A stretch of DNA of 6,188 nt from a bacterium HR23 (GTDB taxonomy: Bacteria; Chloroflexota; Dehalococcoidia; Lucifugimonadales; HRBIN23), in contig BEHZ01000102.1 of NCBI GenBank assembly GCA_002923335.1, forward strand, positions 1 to 6,188. The letters run 5' to 3'. A model generated the notes under the pieces. The model was not told the origin of the DNA. It ran no database searches and was given only the letters and a program-made list of their open reading frames with translations. The position numbers and the translations under genes were made by a program. Below, one piece after another: positions 1 to 4,930 of the stretch. How positions within the stretch are numbered: position 1 is the first letter of the stretch; every line of letters starts with the position of its first letter.

Positions 1-94
1 AGCACCGCCACGGCCCCATCGGCTCGGTGCACCTCTACTTCACGACCGCTACGCACGGTTTGAGGAACCCCCCTCCCCTGGCCTGGAGAGTTAG
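1..94 (+). CDS. dnaB: 3' end of replicative DNA helicase DnaB, apparently frameshifted
   Basis: Bases 3-41 read HRHGPIGSVHLYF. This matches the conserved C-terminal end of DnaB-type hexameric helicases, where a (K/R)xRNGPxG motif is followed by a short beta strand ending in F. The family then continues with three residues and an aromatic-x-(R/K)-F motif. Here that continuation, HDRYARFEE, is found in the neighbouring frame (bases 41-67) and runs to a TAG at 92-94. Restoring one base near position 41-42 (TTCAC to TTCCAC) would rejoin the two parts with exactly the spacing seen in E. coli DnaB (F, three residues, W/Y-x-R-F). The intact stop would lie one base before the ATG of the next gene, as expected in a helicase/primosome operon. 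As written, the upstream frame has no stop and runs on into the DnaD-like gene. A sequencing or assembly error is the simplest explanation; a real mutation is possible. Only about 30 residues are visible, so identity rests on this motif and the gene order. Confidence 0.72.
   Translation, partial: APPRPHRLGAPLLHDRYARFEEPPSPGLES
85..90 (+). promoter_or_regulatory. Ribosome binding site of the DnaD-like gene
   Basis: GGAGAG lies five bases before the ATG at 96. It selects that ATG over an in-frame GTG at 27, which would add 23 residues. Those 23 codons overlap the dnaB tail and carry no DnaD-family similarity. Confidence 0.7.
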
Positions 95-95
95 G

Positions 96-791
96 ATGCC
101 CTTTGCCGGCTTCCCCGCCCGCTGTGCCTTCACCCCTGTCCCCGCCCCCTTCTTTGGCCCCCTCCTGGAGGAGATAGACGACCCGGCGGAACTGAAGACC
201 GCCTTGCGGGTGGTGCACCTGCTCTCCCAGAAGCGGGGGGCACAGCGCTTTGTCAGCCTTGCGGAACTGGCGGGCGACCTCCCCCTGGCCCGTGCCCTGC
301 AGGGGTGTTCCACCCCCCTGGAGCAGGCCCTGGAGGCGTGCGTGCGCCGTGGGGTGCTGGTGGCGGTAGAGGTGGCCCAGGACGGTCGGCAGGAGCGCCT
401 CTTCCTCCTGAACACCCCCCAGGGGCGGGTGCTGGCCCAACGCCTGGCCTCTGGCCAGGGGAAGGCGCCCACGGCTCACCCGCCCCCCCTGGAACGCCCC
501 TCTCTGCCCCCCAACATCTACCGTCTGTATGAGGAGAACATCGGCGTGCTTACCCCTCTGGTAGCGGAACTGTTGAAGGATGCCGAGCAGACCTACCCGC
601 CCCAGTGGATCGCCGACGCTATTCAGGAGGCGGTGCGCCAGAACCGCCGTTCCTGGAAGTATGTGGAGGCGGTCCTTCGGCGATGGGCACGGGAAGGGAA
701 GGGGGCCTATGGAGCGACTGGGAGACCTGTTGAAAAAGGCAGGGGTGCCTCCCCCAGGGAACAGGGGCGCCGGCGAGGTTTCCCCATCTGA
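96..791 (+). CDS. DnaD-domain primosome protein (DnaD/DnaB_2 family)
   Basis: This 231-residue protein probably helps remodel origin or fork DNA and recruit the replicative helicase, as DnaD and DnaB of Bacillus do. Residues 1-115 fit the N-terminal winged-helix part. The opening resembles DnaD-like proteins of Chloroflexota: a GFP motif, then FTPVPAPFF at 12-20 and an IDDPAELK stretch at 27-34. A proline-rich linker spans about 121-139. Residues 140-200 form the C-terminal DnaB_2 domain, with its hallmarks: YEENIG at 145-150, then a tryptophan helix ending N-x3-W-KYV (183-190) and an L-RRW segment. After residue 200 the tail is basic (RPVEKGRG...REQGRRRG) and could touch DNA. It lies between the dnaB tail and a helicase-loader ATPase, which supports the role. 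Its last 83 bases overlap the loader gene in another frame. Family membership is fairly sure; the exact partner is inferred from context. Confidence 0.85.
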   Translation: MPFAGFPARCAFTPVPAPFFGPLLEEIDDPAELKTALRVVHLLSQKRGAQRFVSLAELAGDLPLARALQGCSTPLEQALEACVRRGVLVAVEVAQDGRQERLFLLNTPQGRVLAQRLASGQGKAPTAHPPPLERPSLPPNIYRLYEENIGVLTPLVAELLKDAEQTYPPQWIADAIQEAVRQNRRSWKYVEAVLRRWAREGKGAYGATGRPVEKGRGASPREQGRRRGFPI

Positions 792-2091
792 AGAGGGCGG
801 ATGTCCTCTCTGTGGGGGGCGGGGGTGGGTGAAATCCGACGCCCCCCTGGGCGATCCCAACTTCGGGAAGGTGGTGCCCTGCACCTGCAAGAGCCGCGTG
901 GCGGTGGAGGAGCAGTATACCCGCCTGGTGCGCCTCAGCGGACTGGGAGCCTTGCGCCGGTGCACCTTTGCCTCCCTTGCCCCCCAGGGGCGTAGCGGAC
1001 ACCCGGAGGACCAACGGTGCTTCGCCCAGGCCCTGGAGGTGGCTAAGGCCTTCGCCGAAAGCCCCAGCGGTTGGCTGGTGCTCACCGGCCCCTCCGGTTC
1101 GGGGAAGACCCACCTGGCCGCCGCCATTGTGAACCGGTGCCTGGAGCGGGGGCAGGTGGCGGTTTACATCTCCACTCCCGACCTGCTGGACCGGCTGCGC
1201 TCTACCTTCGCCCCGTGGAACTCCGCCCCTTACGACACCCTCTTTGAGCAGGTGTGCACCGTGCCGGTGCTGGTGCTGGACGACTTGGGCGCCCATTCTG
1301 CTACCCCCTGGGCGGAAGAGAAACTCTTTCAGGTGCTCAACGCCCGCTGGCGGGACCAACTCCCCACGGTGGTGGTGCTTTCGGCCCCCCTTCCGCAAGT
1401 GGAGGAGCGCTTTCGCACCCGCCTCACCGACCCCCAGTTGAGCCGTGTCCTCACCCTGGGCGTCTGGGGGGAGAAGCCCTTCGCACGCCTCGCCCCTGAA
1501 TGGGAGCATATGACCTTCGCCACCTTCCGTCTGGAGGGGAACAGGGCAACGGAGGCTCAGCGCCGTTCGCTGGAGGAGGCGTATCGTGCCGCCCGCGCCG
1601 TGGCCCAGGGCGCCCGGCAGTGGCTGGTGCTGATGGGCCCCCCCGGGTGCGGGAAAACCCATCTGGCAGTGGCCATCTACCAGGAGCGGTTGCGCCGCGG
1701 GGAGCCGGCCCTCATCGCCCGGGTGGCCGACCTGCTGGACTACTTGCGCTCGGCCTTTGCCCCGGAGAGCCGTGTCTCCTACGACCAACGCTTTGACGAG
1801 TTGCGCAACGCCCCCCTGCTCATCCTGGACGACCTGCCGGCCCAGGTGGAGACCCGCTGGTCAGCGGAGAAACTCCATCATCTCTTGCTCTATCGCTATG
1901 ACCACCACCTGCCCACGGTGCTCACCATGTCCAGCGAGGAAGGGGAAGGGGGCGATATTCTGGCCAGCATCTCCCCGGCTCTGCGCAGTCGCCTGAAGGA
2001 CCAGCGCCTCGTTACCCTGGTGCGCATGGACGCCCCCGACTATCGGGATAGGGCGCGCTCGGCGTCACGACACCATGGGAGGGAGCGATGA
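709..2091 (+). CDS. Tandem-AAA+ helicase loader-like ATPase (DnaC/DnaI/IstB type)
   Basis: This 460-residue cytoplasmic ATPase probably loads the DnaB helicase. Residues 32-60 contain four cysteines (C32, C35, C58, C60) in a zinc-finger-like arrangement resembling the N-terminal domain of DnaI. Two AAA+ modules follow. Module 1 (about 121-250) has Walker A GPSGSGKT at 127-134, Walker B LVLDD ending at D191-D192, and an RxRL segment at 236-239. Module 2 (about 304-440) has Walker A GPPGCGKT at 310-317, Walker B LILDD ending at D374-D375, and RSRL at 426-429. A TFATF motif at 269-273, like the one that precedes the ATPase core in DnaC/DnaI proteins (compare CTFASL at 85-90), suggests that the linker was duplicated as well. 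Known DnaC and DnaI are about 245-310 residues with one module. The start at 709 is chosen because GGAAGGGAAGGGGG sits just before it and MERLGDLLKK opens a natural N-terminus; an in-frame ATG at 580 would lie deep inside the DnaD-like gene. The stop overlaps the HIT gene start. Both P-loops look intact. Confidence 0.88.
   Translation: MERLGDLLKKAGVPPPGNRGAGEVSPSEEGGCPLCGGRGWVKSDAPLGDPNFGKVVPCTCKSRVAVEEQYTRLVRLSGLGALRRCTFASLAPQGRSGHPEDQRCFAQALEVAKAFAESPSGWLVLTGPSGSGKTHLAAAIVNRCLERGQVAVYISTPDLLDRLRSTFAPWNSAPYDTLFEQVCTVPVLVLDDLGAHSATPWAEEKLFQVLNARWRDQLPTVVVLSAPLPQVEERFRTRLTDPQLSRVLTLGVWGEKPFARLAPEWEHMTFATFRLEGNRATEAQRRSLEEAYRAARAVAQGARQWLVLMGPPGCGKTHLAVAIYQERLRRGEPALIARVADLLDYLRSAFAPESRVSYDQRFDELRNAPLLILDDLPAQVETRWSAEKLHHLLLYRYDHHLPTVLTMSSEEGEGGDILASISPALRSRLKDQRLVTLVRMDAPDYRDRARSASRHHGRER
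1069..1923 (+). repeat. Internal duplication of the AAA+ module within the loader gene
   Basis: Codons for residues 121-222 (bases 1069-1374) and 304-405 (bases 1618-1923) align without gaps, offset by 183 residues. By eye about half of roughly 100 positions are identical. They include WLVL, GKTHLA, DLLD-LRS-FAP, the LDDL Walker B, EKL and LPTV. This is a diverged coding duplication rather than a DNA-level tandem repeat. Confidence 0.85.
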
Positions 2092-2420
2092 GCCAGCGTC
2101 CCTGTGTCTTTTGCGCTATCATCGCACGGCAGGAACCTGCCACCATCCGCTACGAGGACGAGCAGGTCGTTGTTTTTGACAACCGCCTGCGCTGGACGCC
2201 GGTCATGCTGTTGGTGGTGCCCAAACAGCACATGACCCAGGAGGAGATGTGGAGCAACGGCGTCATCGCCCACGTGGGGAGGGTGGCGGTGCAGATGGGG
2301 CAGACCTACTGCCCCAACGGCTACCGGATGCTCTCCAATGTGGGGTGGGATGCTATGCAAAGCCAGGAGCACGCCCACCTGCACGTGCTGGGCGGAATGC
2401 ACCTGGGGCCCTACGCCTAG
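2088..2420 (+). CDS. HIT-family (histidine triad) nucleotide-binding protein
   Basis: This 110-residue small cytoplasmic protein belongs to the HIT superfamily, most like the HINT branch, which hydrolyses nucleoside phosphoramidates and adenylated compounds. The triad HAHLH-V-L is at 95-101; by comparison with HINT proteins the middle histidine H97 would be the nucleophile. The N-terminus has the CxxC pair (C6, C9) of zinc-binding HINT proteins. The VVPKQH block at 43-48 matches the usual (V/I)IPKxH. The histidine normally found six residues before that lysine (APxH) is a methionine here (M40), which is unusual. Length is normal for the family. The ATG overlaps the loader stop in an ATGA, and GGAGGGAG lies just upstream, so translation is probably coupled and the gene belongs to the same operon. 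A link to replication is not implied by the family. It ends 24 bases from the convergent lysS stop. Confidence 0.9.
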   Translation: MSQRPCVFCAIIARQEPATIRYEDEQVVVFDNRLRWTPVMLLVVPKQHMTQEEMWSNGVIAHVGRVAVQMGQTYCPNGYRMLSNVGWDAMQSQEHAHLHVLGGMHLGPYA

Positions 2421-2444
2421 ACCAGGCCACCTTGCTCCCCCGGC
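2421..2444. other. Short convergent intergenic gap, no clear terminator
   Basis: Only 24 bases separate the HIT stop from the lysS stop on the opposite strand. There is no hairpin followed by a T-run for either direction. Transcription of the two operons therefore either ends by another route or reads into the opposite gene. Confidence 0.6.
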
Positions 2445-4106
2445 CTACGGACGCCGGAGAAAGTCCTCCACCCGCTTCCGCAGTTCCGGCTCCGTGAGGC
2501 GGGAACGCACTTCCTCCGGCAACGACGCCACAAGGGCCTGGTAGAGATCGGCCGCGGTCATGGGCTGGCCGTTGCCCGCCAGGCGCTGAAGGTGCTTGTC
2601 CACCTCGGTCAGCAACTCCTCCTGGGACCAGGAAAGATGAGGGAAGGGGATGACCTCTCGGATGGAGGGGGAGTTGGAGAAGAGCATGACCAGGCGGTCT
2701 ATGCCCACCCCCAGGCCTCCCGTGGGGGGCATGCCGTATTCCATAGCCAGCAGGAAGTCCTCGTCCAGACGGTCAAACTCCTCGTCGCCGTAGCGCCGAC
2801 GCAGTTCTTCCTGCTCCAGGAAGCGCTGGCGCTGGTCAATCGGGTCGTTCAGTTCGGTAAAGGCGTTGGCGATCTCCATGCCCCCGGCGAAGGCCTCAAA
2901 ACGCTCCACATAGCGGGGGTTATCGGGTTTGCGCTTGGCCAGGGGCGACATCTCCACGGGGTAGTCTATCAGGAAGGTGGGCTGGAGGAGGAAAGGCTCC
3001 ACCTTTTCCCCCAGGAGTTTGTCCACCAGTTTGCCCCAGGAGGCACGGGGGTCTACCGCAAGGCCGAGACGGCGCATCTGCTCCCCAAGGGTTTGAGGGT
3101 CAGAGGCGGTCTCCAGGTCTATGCCGGTGCGCTCCCGCACCGCATCCCGCAGGGAGAGGCGTTGCCAGGGCGGGGCCAGGTCTATCTTCCCATCCTTCCA
3201 GGGGATGCAGGTGGTGCCCAGCACCTCCTGGGCGACAGTGGAGACCATCTCCTCTACCATGCGCATCACAGTGTTGTAGTCGGCGTAGGCCTCGTAACTC
3301 TCCAGGGTAGTGAACTCGGGGTTATGGCGGTTGTCAATGCCCTCGTTCCGGAAGACCCGTCCGATTTCGTAGACCTTTTCCAGCCCGCCGATGATGCACC
3401 GCTTCAGGTGGAGTTCCGTGGCGATGCGCAGGTAGAGACGGCGGTCCAGGGCGTGGTGGTGGGTAACGAAGGGGCGGGCGAAGGCGCCGGCCGCCACAGG
3501 GAGGAGGATAGGCGTCTCCACCTCCACAAAGCCCCGCTGGTCCAGGAAACGGCGGATGGCCTGCACAACTTTATGGCGCAGCACAAGGAGTTGGCGGGAG
3601 GGCTCGTTGGCCATCCAGTCCAGGTAGCGCTGGCGGTAGCGTAGTTCCACATCCCGCAGGCCGTGCCACTTGGCCGGGGGTGGGCGCAGGGCCTTGCAGA
3701 GGATGGCTATCTCCTGGGCCTCCAGAGTGATCTCGCCGGTGCGGGTGCGGAAGAGGGGACCCACCGCCCCCAGGAAGTCGCCCAGGTCCAGGTCTTTTGT
3801 CAGGGCATAGGCGTTGCCGAGAGCATCCTGGCGCAGAAGCACCTGGAGGCGTCCCGAGCCGTCCCGCAGGTCCAGGAAAGTGGCTCTGCCCATGGCGCGC
3901 AGGGCGGAGATACGCCCGGCCACCCGCACGGGTGGGGTGCGCCACGGGGCGCCGTGCTGGGCCTCCTCCTGCTGGAAGAGGGCGATGGCCTGCTGGGCGG
4001 TGTGGGTGCGGGAGAAACGGGGCGGATAGGGGTCCAGGCCCTGGGCGCGCAGGTGGTGGAGTTTGGCCAGGCGGGACTGAAACAGGTCTTCACTGCGCTG
4101 GGGCAC
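2445..4106 (-). CDS. lysS: Lysyl-tRNA synthetase, class II
   Basis: This 553-residue enzyme activates lysine with ATP and charges tRNA-Lys. The N-terminal OB-fold anticodon-binding domain covers about 59-140 (VAGRISALRAMGRATFLDLRD region). The conserved WHGLRDVELRYRQRYLD block at 147-163 joins it to the catalytic core. Class II motif 1 lies around 180-204. Motif 2 has FRNEGID at 252-258 and RHNPEFT at 260-266. Motif 3 is GLGVGIDRL at 464-472, followed by the usual IREVIPFP ending. Typical bacterial LysRS ends near this point at about 490-510 residues; here a helical-looking, charged extension of about 63 residues follows (491-553). The start is GTG, chosen because GGAGGGAG lies six bases upstream and MPQRSEDLFQSRLAKL fits the family's N-terminal helix. 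It follows greA by 16 bases on the same strand and is almost certainly cotranscribed with it. No lysine T-box or other leader was seen. Confidence 0.96.
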   Translation of the reverse strand: MPQRSEDLFQSRLAKLHHLRAQGLDPYPPRFSRTHTAQQAIALFQQEEAQHGAPWRTPPVRVAGRISALRAMGRATFLDLRDGSGRLQVLLRQDALGNAYALTKDLDLGDFLGAVGPLFRTRTGEITLEAQEIAILCKALRPPPAKWHGLRDVELRYRQRYLDWMANEPSRQLLVLRHKVVQAIRRFLDQRGFVEVETPILLPVAAGAFARPFVTHHHALDRRLYLRIATELHLKRCIIGGLEKVYEIGRVFRNEGIDNRHNPEFTTLESYEAYADYNTVMRMVEEMVSTVAQEVLGTTCIPWKDGKIDLAPPWQRLSLRDAVRERTGIDLETASDPQTLGEQMRRLGLAVDPRASWGKLVDKLLGEKVEPFLLQPTFLIDYPVEMSPLAKRKPDNPRYVERFEAFAGGMEIANAFTELNDPIDQRQRFLEQEELRRRYGDEEFDRLDEDFLLAMEYGMPPTGGLGVGIDRLVMLFSNSPSIREVIPFPHLSWSQEELLTEVDKHLQRLAGNGQPMTAADLYQALVASLPEEVRSRLTEPELRKRVEDFLRRP

Positions 4107-4112
4107 GGGAGG

Positions 4113-4120
4113 CTCCCTCC
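4113..4120 (-). promoter_or_regulatory. Ribosome binding site of lysS
   Basis: On the - strand GGAGGGAG lies between the greA stop (4125-4123) and the GTG start of lysS, six bases before the start codon. It supports GTG at 4106 as the start. Confidence 0.75.
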
Positions 4121-4122
4121 GG

Positions 4123-4590
4123 CTAGCGCACTTCCAGCACCTTCAGGCGCACCACACCCCCCGGGGTCTGAGCCTGGGCGATGTCACCGGGGCGCAGGCC
4201 CAGCAAGGCCCGTCCGATAGGGGACTCGTTGGATATCTTCCCCTTGGCAGGCTCTGCTTCGGCGCTCCCCACAATCTGGTAGGTGAACCGGCGCCCGTGC
4301 TGGTCCTCCACCACTACGGTGGAACCCATACCGACAGCGCCCCCCGCCTGCCCTGGGGCGATGAGCAGGGCGGTCTTCAAGAGGTTCTCCAGTTCCAGGA
4401 TGCGCCCTTCCACCCGTGCCTGCTCCCGTTTGGCCGCTTCATACTCGGCGTTATCAACCGTTCCTCCCACCTCGGCGGCCCGTTTGAGGGCCTCGGCTAC
4501 TTCCCGTCGCCGCACGGTGCGCAGGAACTCCAGTTCCTCCTGGTATTTCTTGAGGCCCTCTTCGGTGAGGTAGATAGGCCGTTGCGTCAT
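4123..4590 (-). CDS. greA: Transcription elongation factor GreA (variant coiled-coil tip)
   Basis: Gre factors enter the secondary channel of RNA polymerase and stimulate cleavage of backtracked RNA. This 155-residue protein has normal GreA length and layout. An N-terminal antiparallel coiled coil (about 8-77) starts with the YLTEEGLKKYQEEL signature. A C-terminal FKBP-like domain (about 84-155) contains the KISNESPIGRALLG block at 118-131, diagnostic of GreA. The tip loop is odd. E. coli GreA has GDLSENAEY, whose D41 and E44 help hold the catalytic Mg; here the loop reads GGTVDNAEY (42-50). The first acid is thus a glycine (G43) and the second an aspartate (D46). Cleavage activity may be altered, or this may be a lineage-specific form. 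The ATG at 4590 is preceded by a weak GGGGGTC site seven bases away. It is the first gene of a greA-lysS operon. Confidence 0.95.
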   Translation of the reverse strand: MTQRPIYLTEEGLKKYQEELEFLRTVRRREVAEALKRAAEVGGTVDNAEYEAAKREQARVEGRILELENLLKTALLIAPGQAGGAVGMGSTVVVEDQHGRRFTYQIVGSAEAEPAKGKISNESPIGRALLGLRPGDIAQAQTPGGVVRLKVLEVR

Positions 4591-4658
4591 TGCTGACCCC
4601 CAGTGGTGCGGTGGGCCTTTACACCAGCAGTAGGGAAAAAGAAAGACTGAGGCGCACA

Positions 4659-4671
4659 GGCTGTCCCAGCC
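4659..4671 (-). other. Small inverted repeat at the predicted 5' end of greA mRNA
   Basis: GGCTG-TCC-CAGCC is a perfect five-base stem with a three-base loop. It lies immediately downstream of the predicted greA -10 element, so it would sit at the first transcribed bases. It may protect the 5' end or be chance; short stems are common in GC-rich DNA. Confidence 0.3.
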
Positions 4672-4678
4672 ATCTCAT

Positions 4679-4707
4679 ATCATAGTGGGCGTAAGGGGAA
4701 AAGTAAA
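4679..4707 (-). promoter_or_regulatory. Predicted sigma70-type promoter for greA-lysS
   Basis: On the - strand a -35 element TTTACT (4707-4702) is followed after exactly 17 bases by TATGAT (4684-4679), five of six matches to TATAAT. This AT-richer patch stands out in GC-rich surroundings. Transcription would begin near 4672, giving a leader of about 80 bases before the greA ATG. Confidence 0.6.
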
Positions 4708-4859
4708 GGGGAGGGGGTCTACCAATCCGCGGCCAGGACTTGGCCCATCCCATACAGCCGCTGCTCCTGGGGGTGTCCGCCCAGTTCTTCTCCCTGCCCC
4801 CCAGCCCGAGAAGGCACCCTTGGAGGTTAGGGGGCGCCGTGAGACAAGCCCCGCATGAC

Positions 4860-4888
4860 TTGACAGCCCCCCGGCGGGGCAATAGAGT
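4860..4888 (+). promoter_or_regulatory. Predicted sigma70-type promoter for the M24-family gene
   Basis: A perfect TTGACA (4860-4865) is followed after 17 bases by TAGAGT (4883-4888), four of six matches to TATAAT. Transcription would start near 4895, placing the AAGGAGGT ribosome site about 24 bases into the mRNA. This is the best promoter match in the window. Confidence 0.7.
4866..4880 (+). repeat. Palindrome inside the promoter spacer, possible operator
   Basis: GCCCC-CCGGC-GGGGC is a perfect inverted repeat with five-base arms. It fills most of the spacer between the -35 and -10 elements, a common operator position. No second copy was noticed nearby. In GC-rich DNA such a short palindrome can arise by chance. 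Confidence 0.35.
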
Positions 4889-4917
4889 ATGGGGCGGTAT
4901 ACATTTGAGGGGAGGGC

Positions 4918-4925
4918 AAGGAGGT
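4918..4925 (+). promoter_or_regulatory. Consensus ribosome binding site that selects a TTG start
   Basis: AAGGAGGT lies five bases before an in-frame TTG at 4931. No comparably placed site precedes the in-frame ATGs at 4889 or 4991. The ATG at 4889 also abuts the -10 element and so would fall before the predicted transcription start. Confidence 0.75.
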
Positions 4926-4930
4926 ATCCA

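Larger units (their letters stand above)
4591..4930. other. Divergent intergenic control region
   Basis: These 340 bases separate greA (leftward) from the M24-type gene (rightward) and hold one promoter for each direction, described separately. Between about 4708 and 4859 nothing convincing was found: no terminator, tRNA or riboswitch was recognised. The short open frames there, on either strand, lack good ribosome sites and look like chance. The greA leader would be about 80 bases and the M24 leader about 35. Confidence 0.7.

Noticed and set aside
36..46. Programmed ribosomal frameshift at the dnaB end
   Set aside because: There is no X-XXY-YYZ slippery heptamer or obvious stimulatory structure around ACTTCACGACC. 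A single-base indel explains the data better.
27..95. GTG at 27 as the start of the DnaD-like gene
   Set aside because: These codons overlap the dnaB tail and lack family similarity. The ATG at 96 has a GGAGAG site at correct spacing and starts the conserved GFP...FTP region.
580..708. Upstream ATG at 580 as the start of the tandem ATPase
   Set aside because: It would overlap the conserved DnaB_2 domain of the DnaD-like gene out of frame. The added residues are arginine/proline/serine-rich shadow sequence, and a good ribosome site precedes 709.
619..1788. Long - strand open frame opposite the tandem ATPase
   Set aside because: It lies antisense to a clearly coding AAA+ gene. Its product is low-complexity, rich in Gly, His and Gln, with no recognisable motif; this is typical of a shadow frame in GC-rich DNA.
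2440..2457. CCGGC/GCCGG stem at the lysS stop as a terminator
   Set aside because: Five-base arms with an eight-base loop and no T-run in either direction; too weak to call a terminator.
2592..3644. Long + strand open frame opposite lysS
   Set aside because: Antisense shadow of a confidently identified lysS; the composition is unlike a real protein and no motif was seen.
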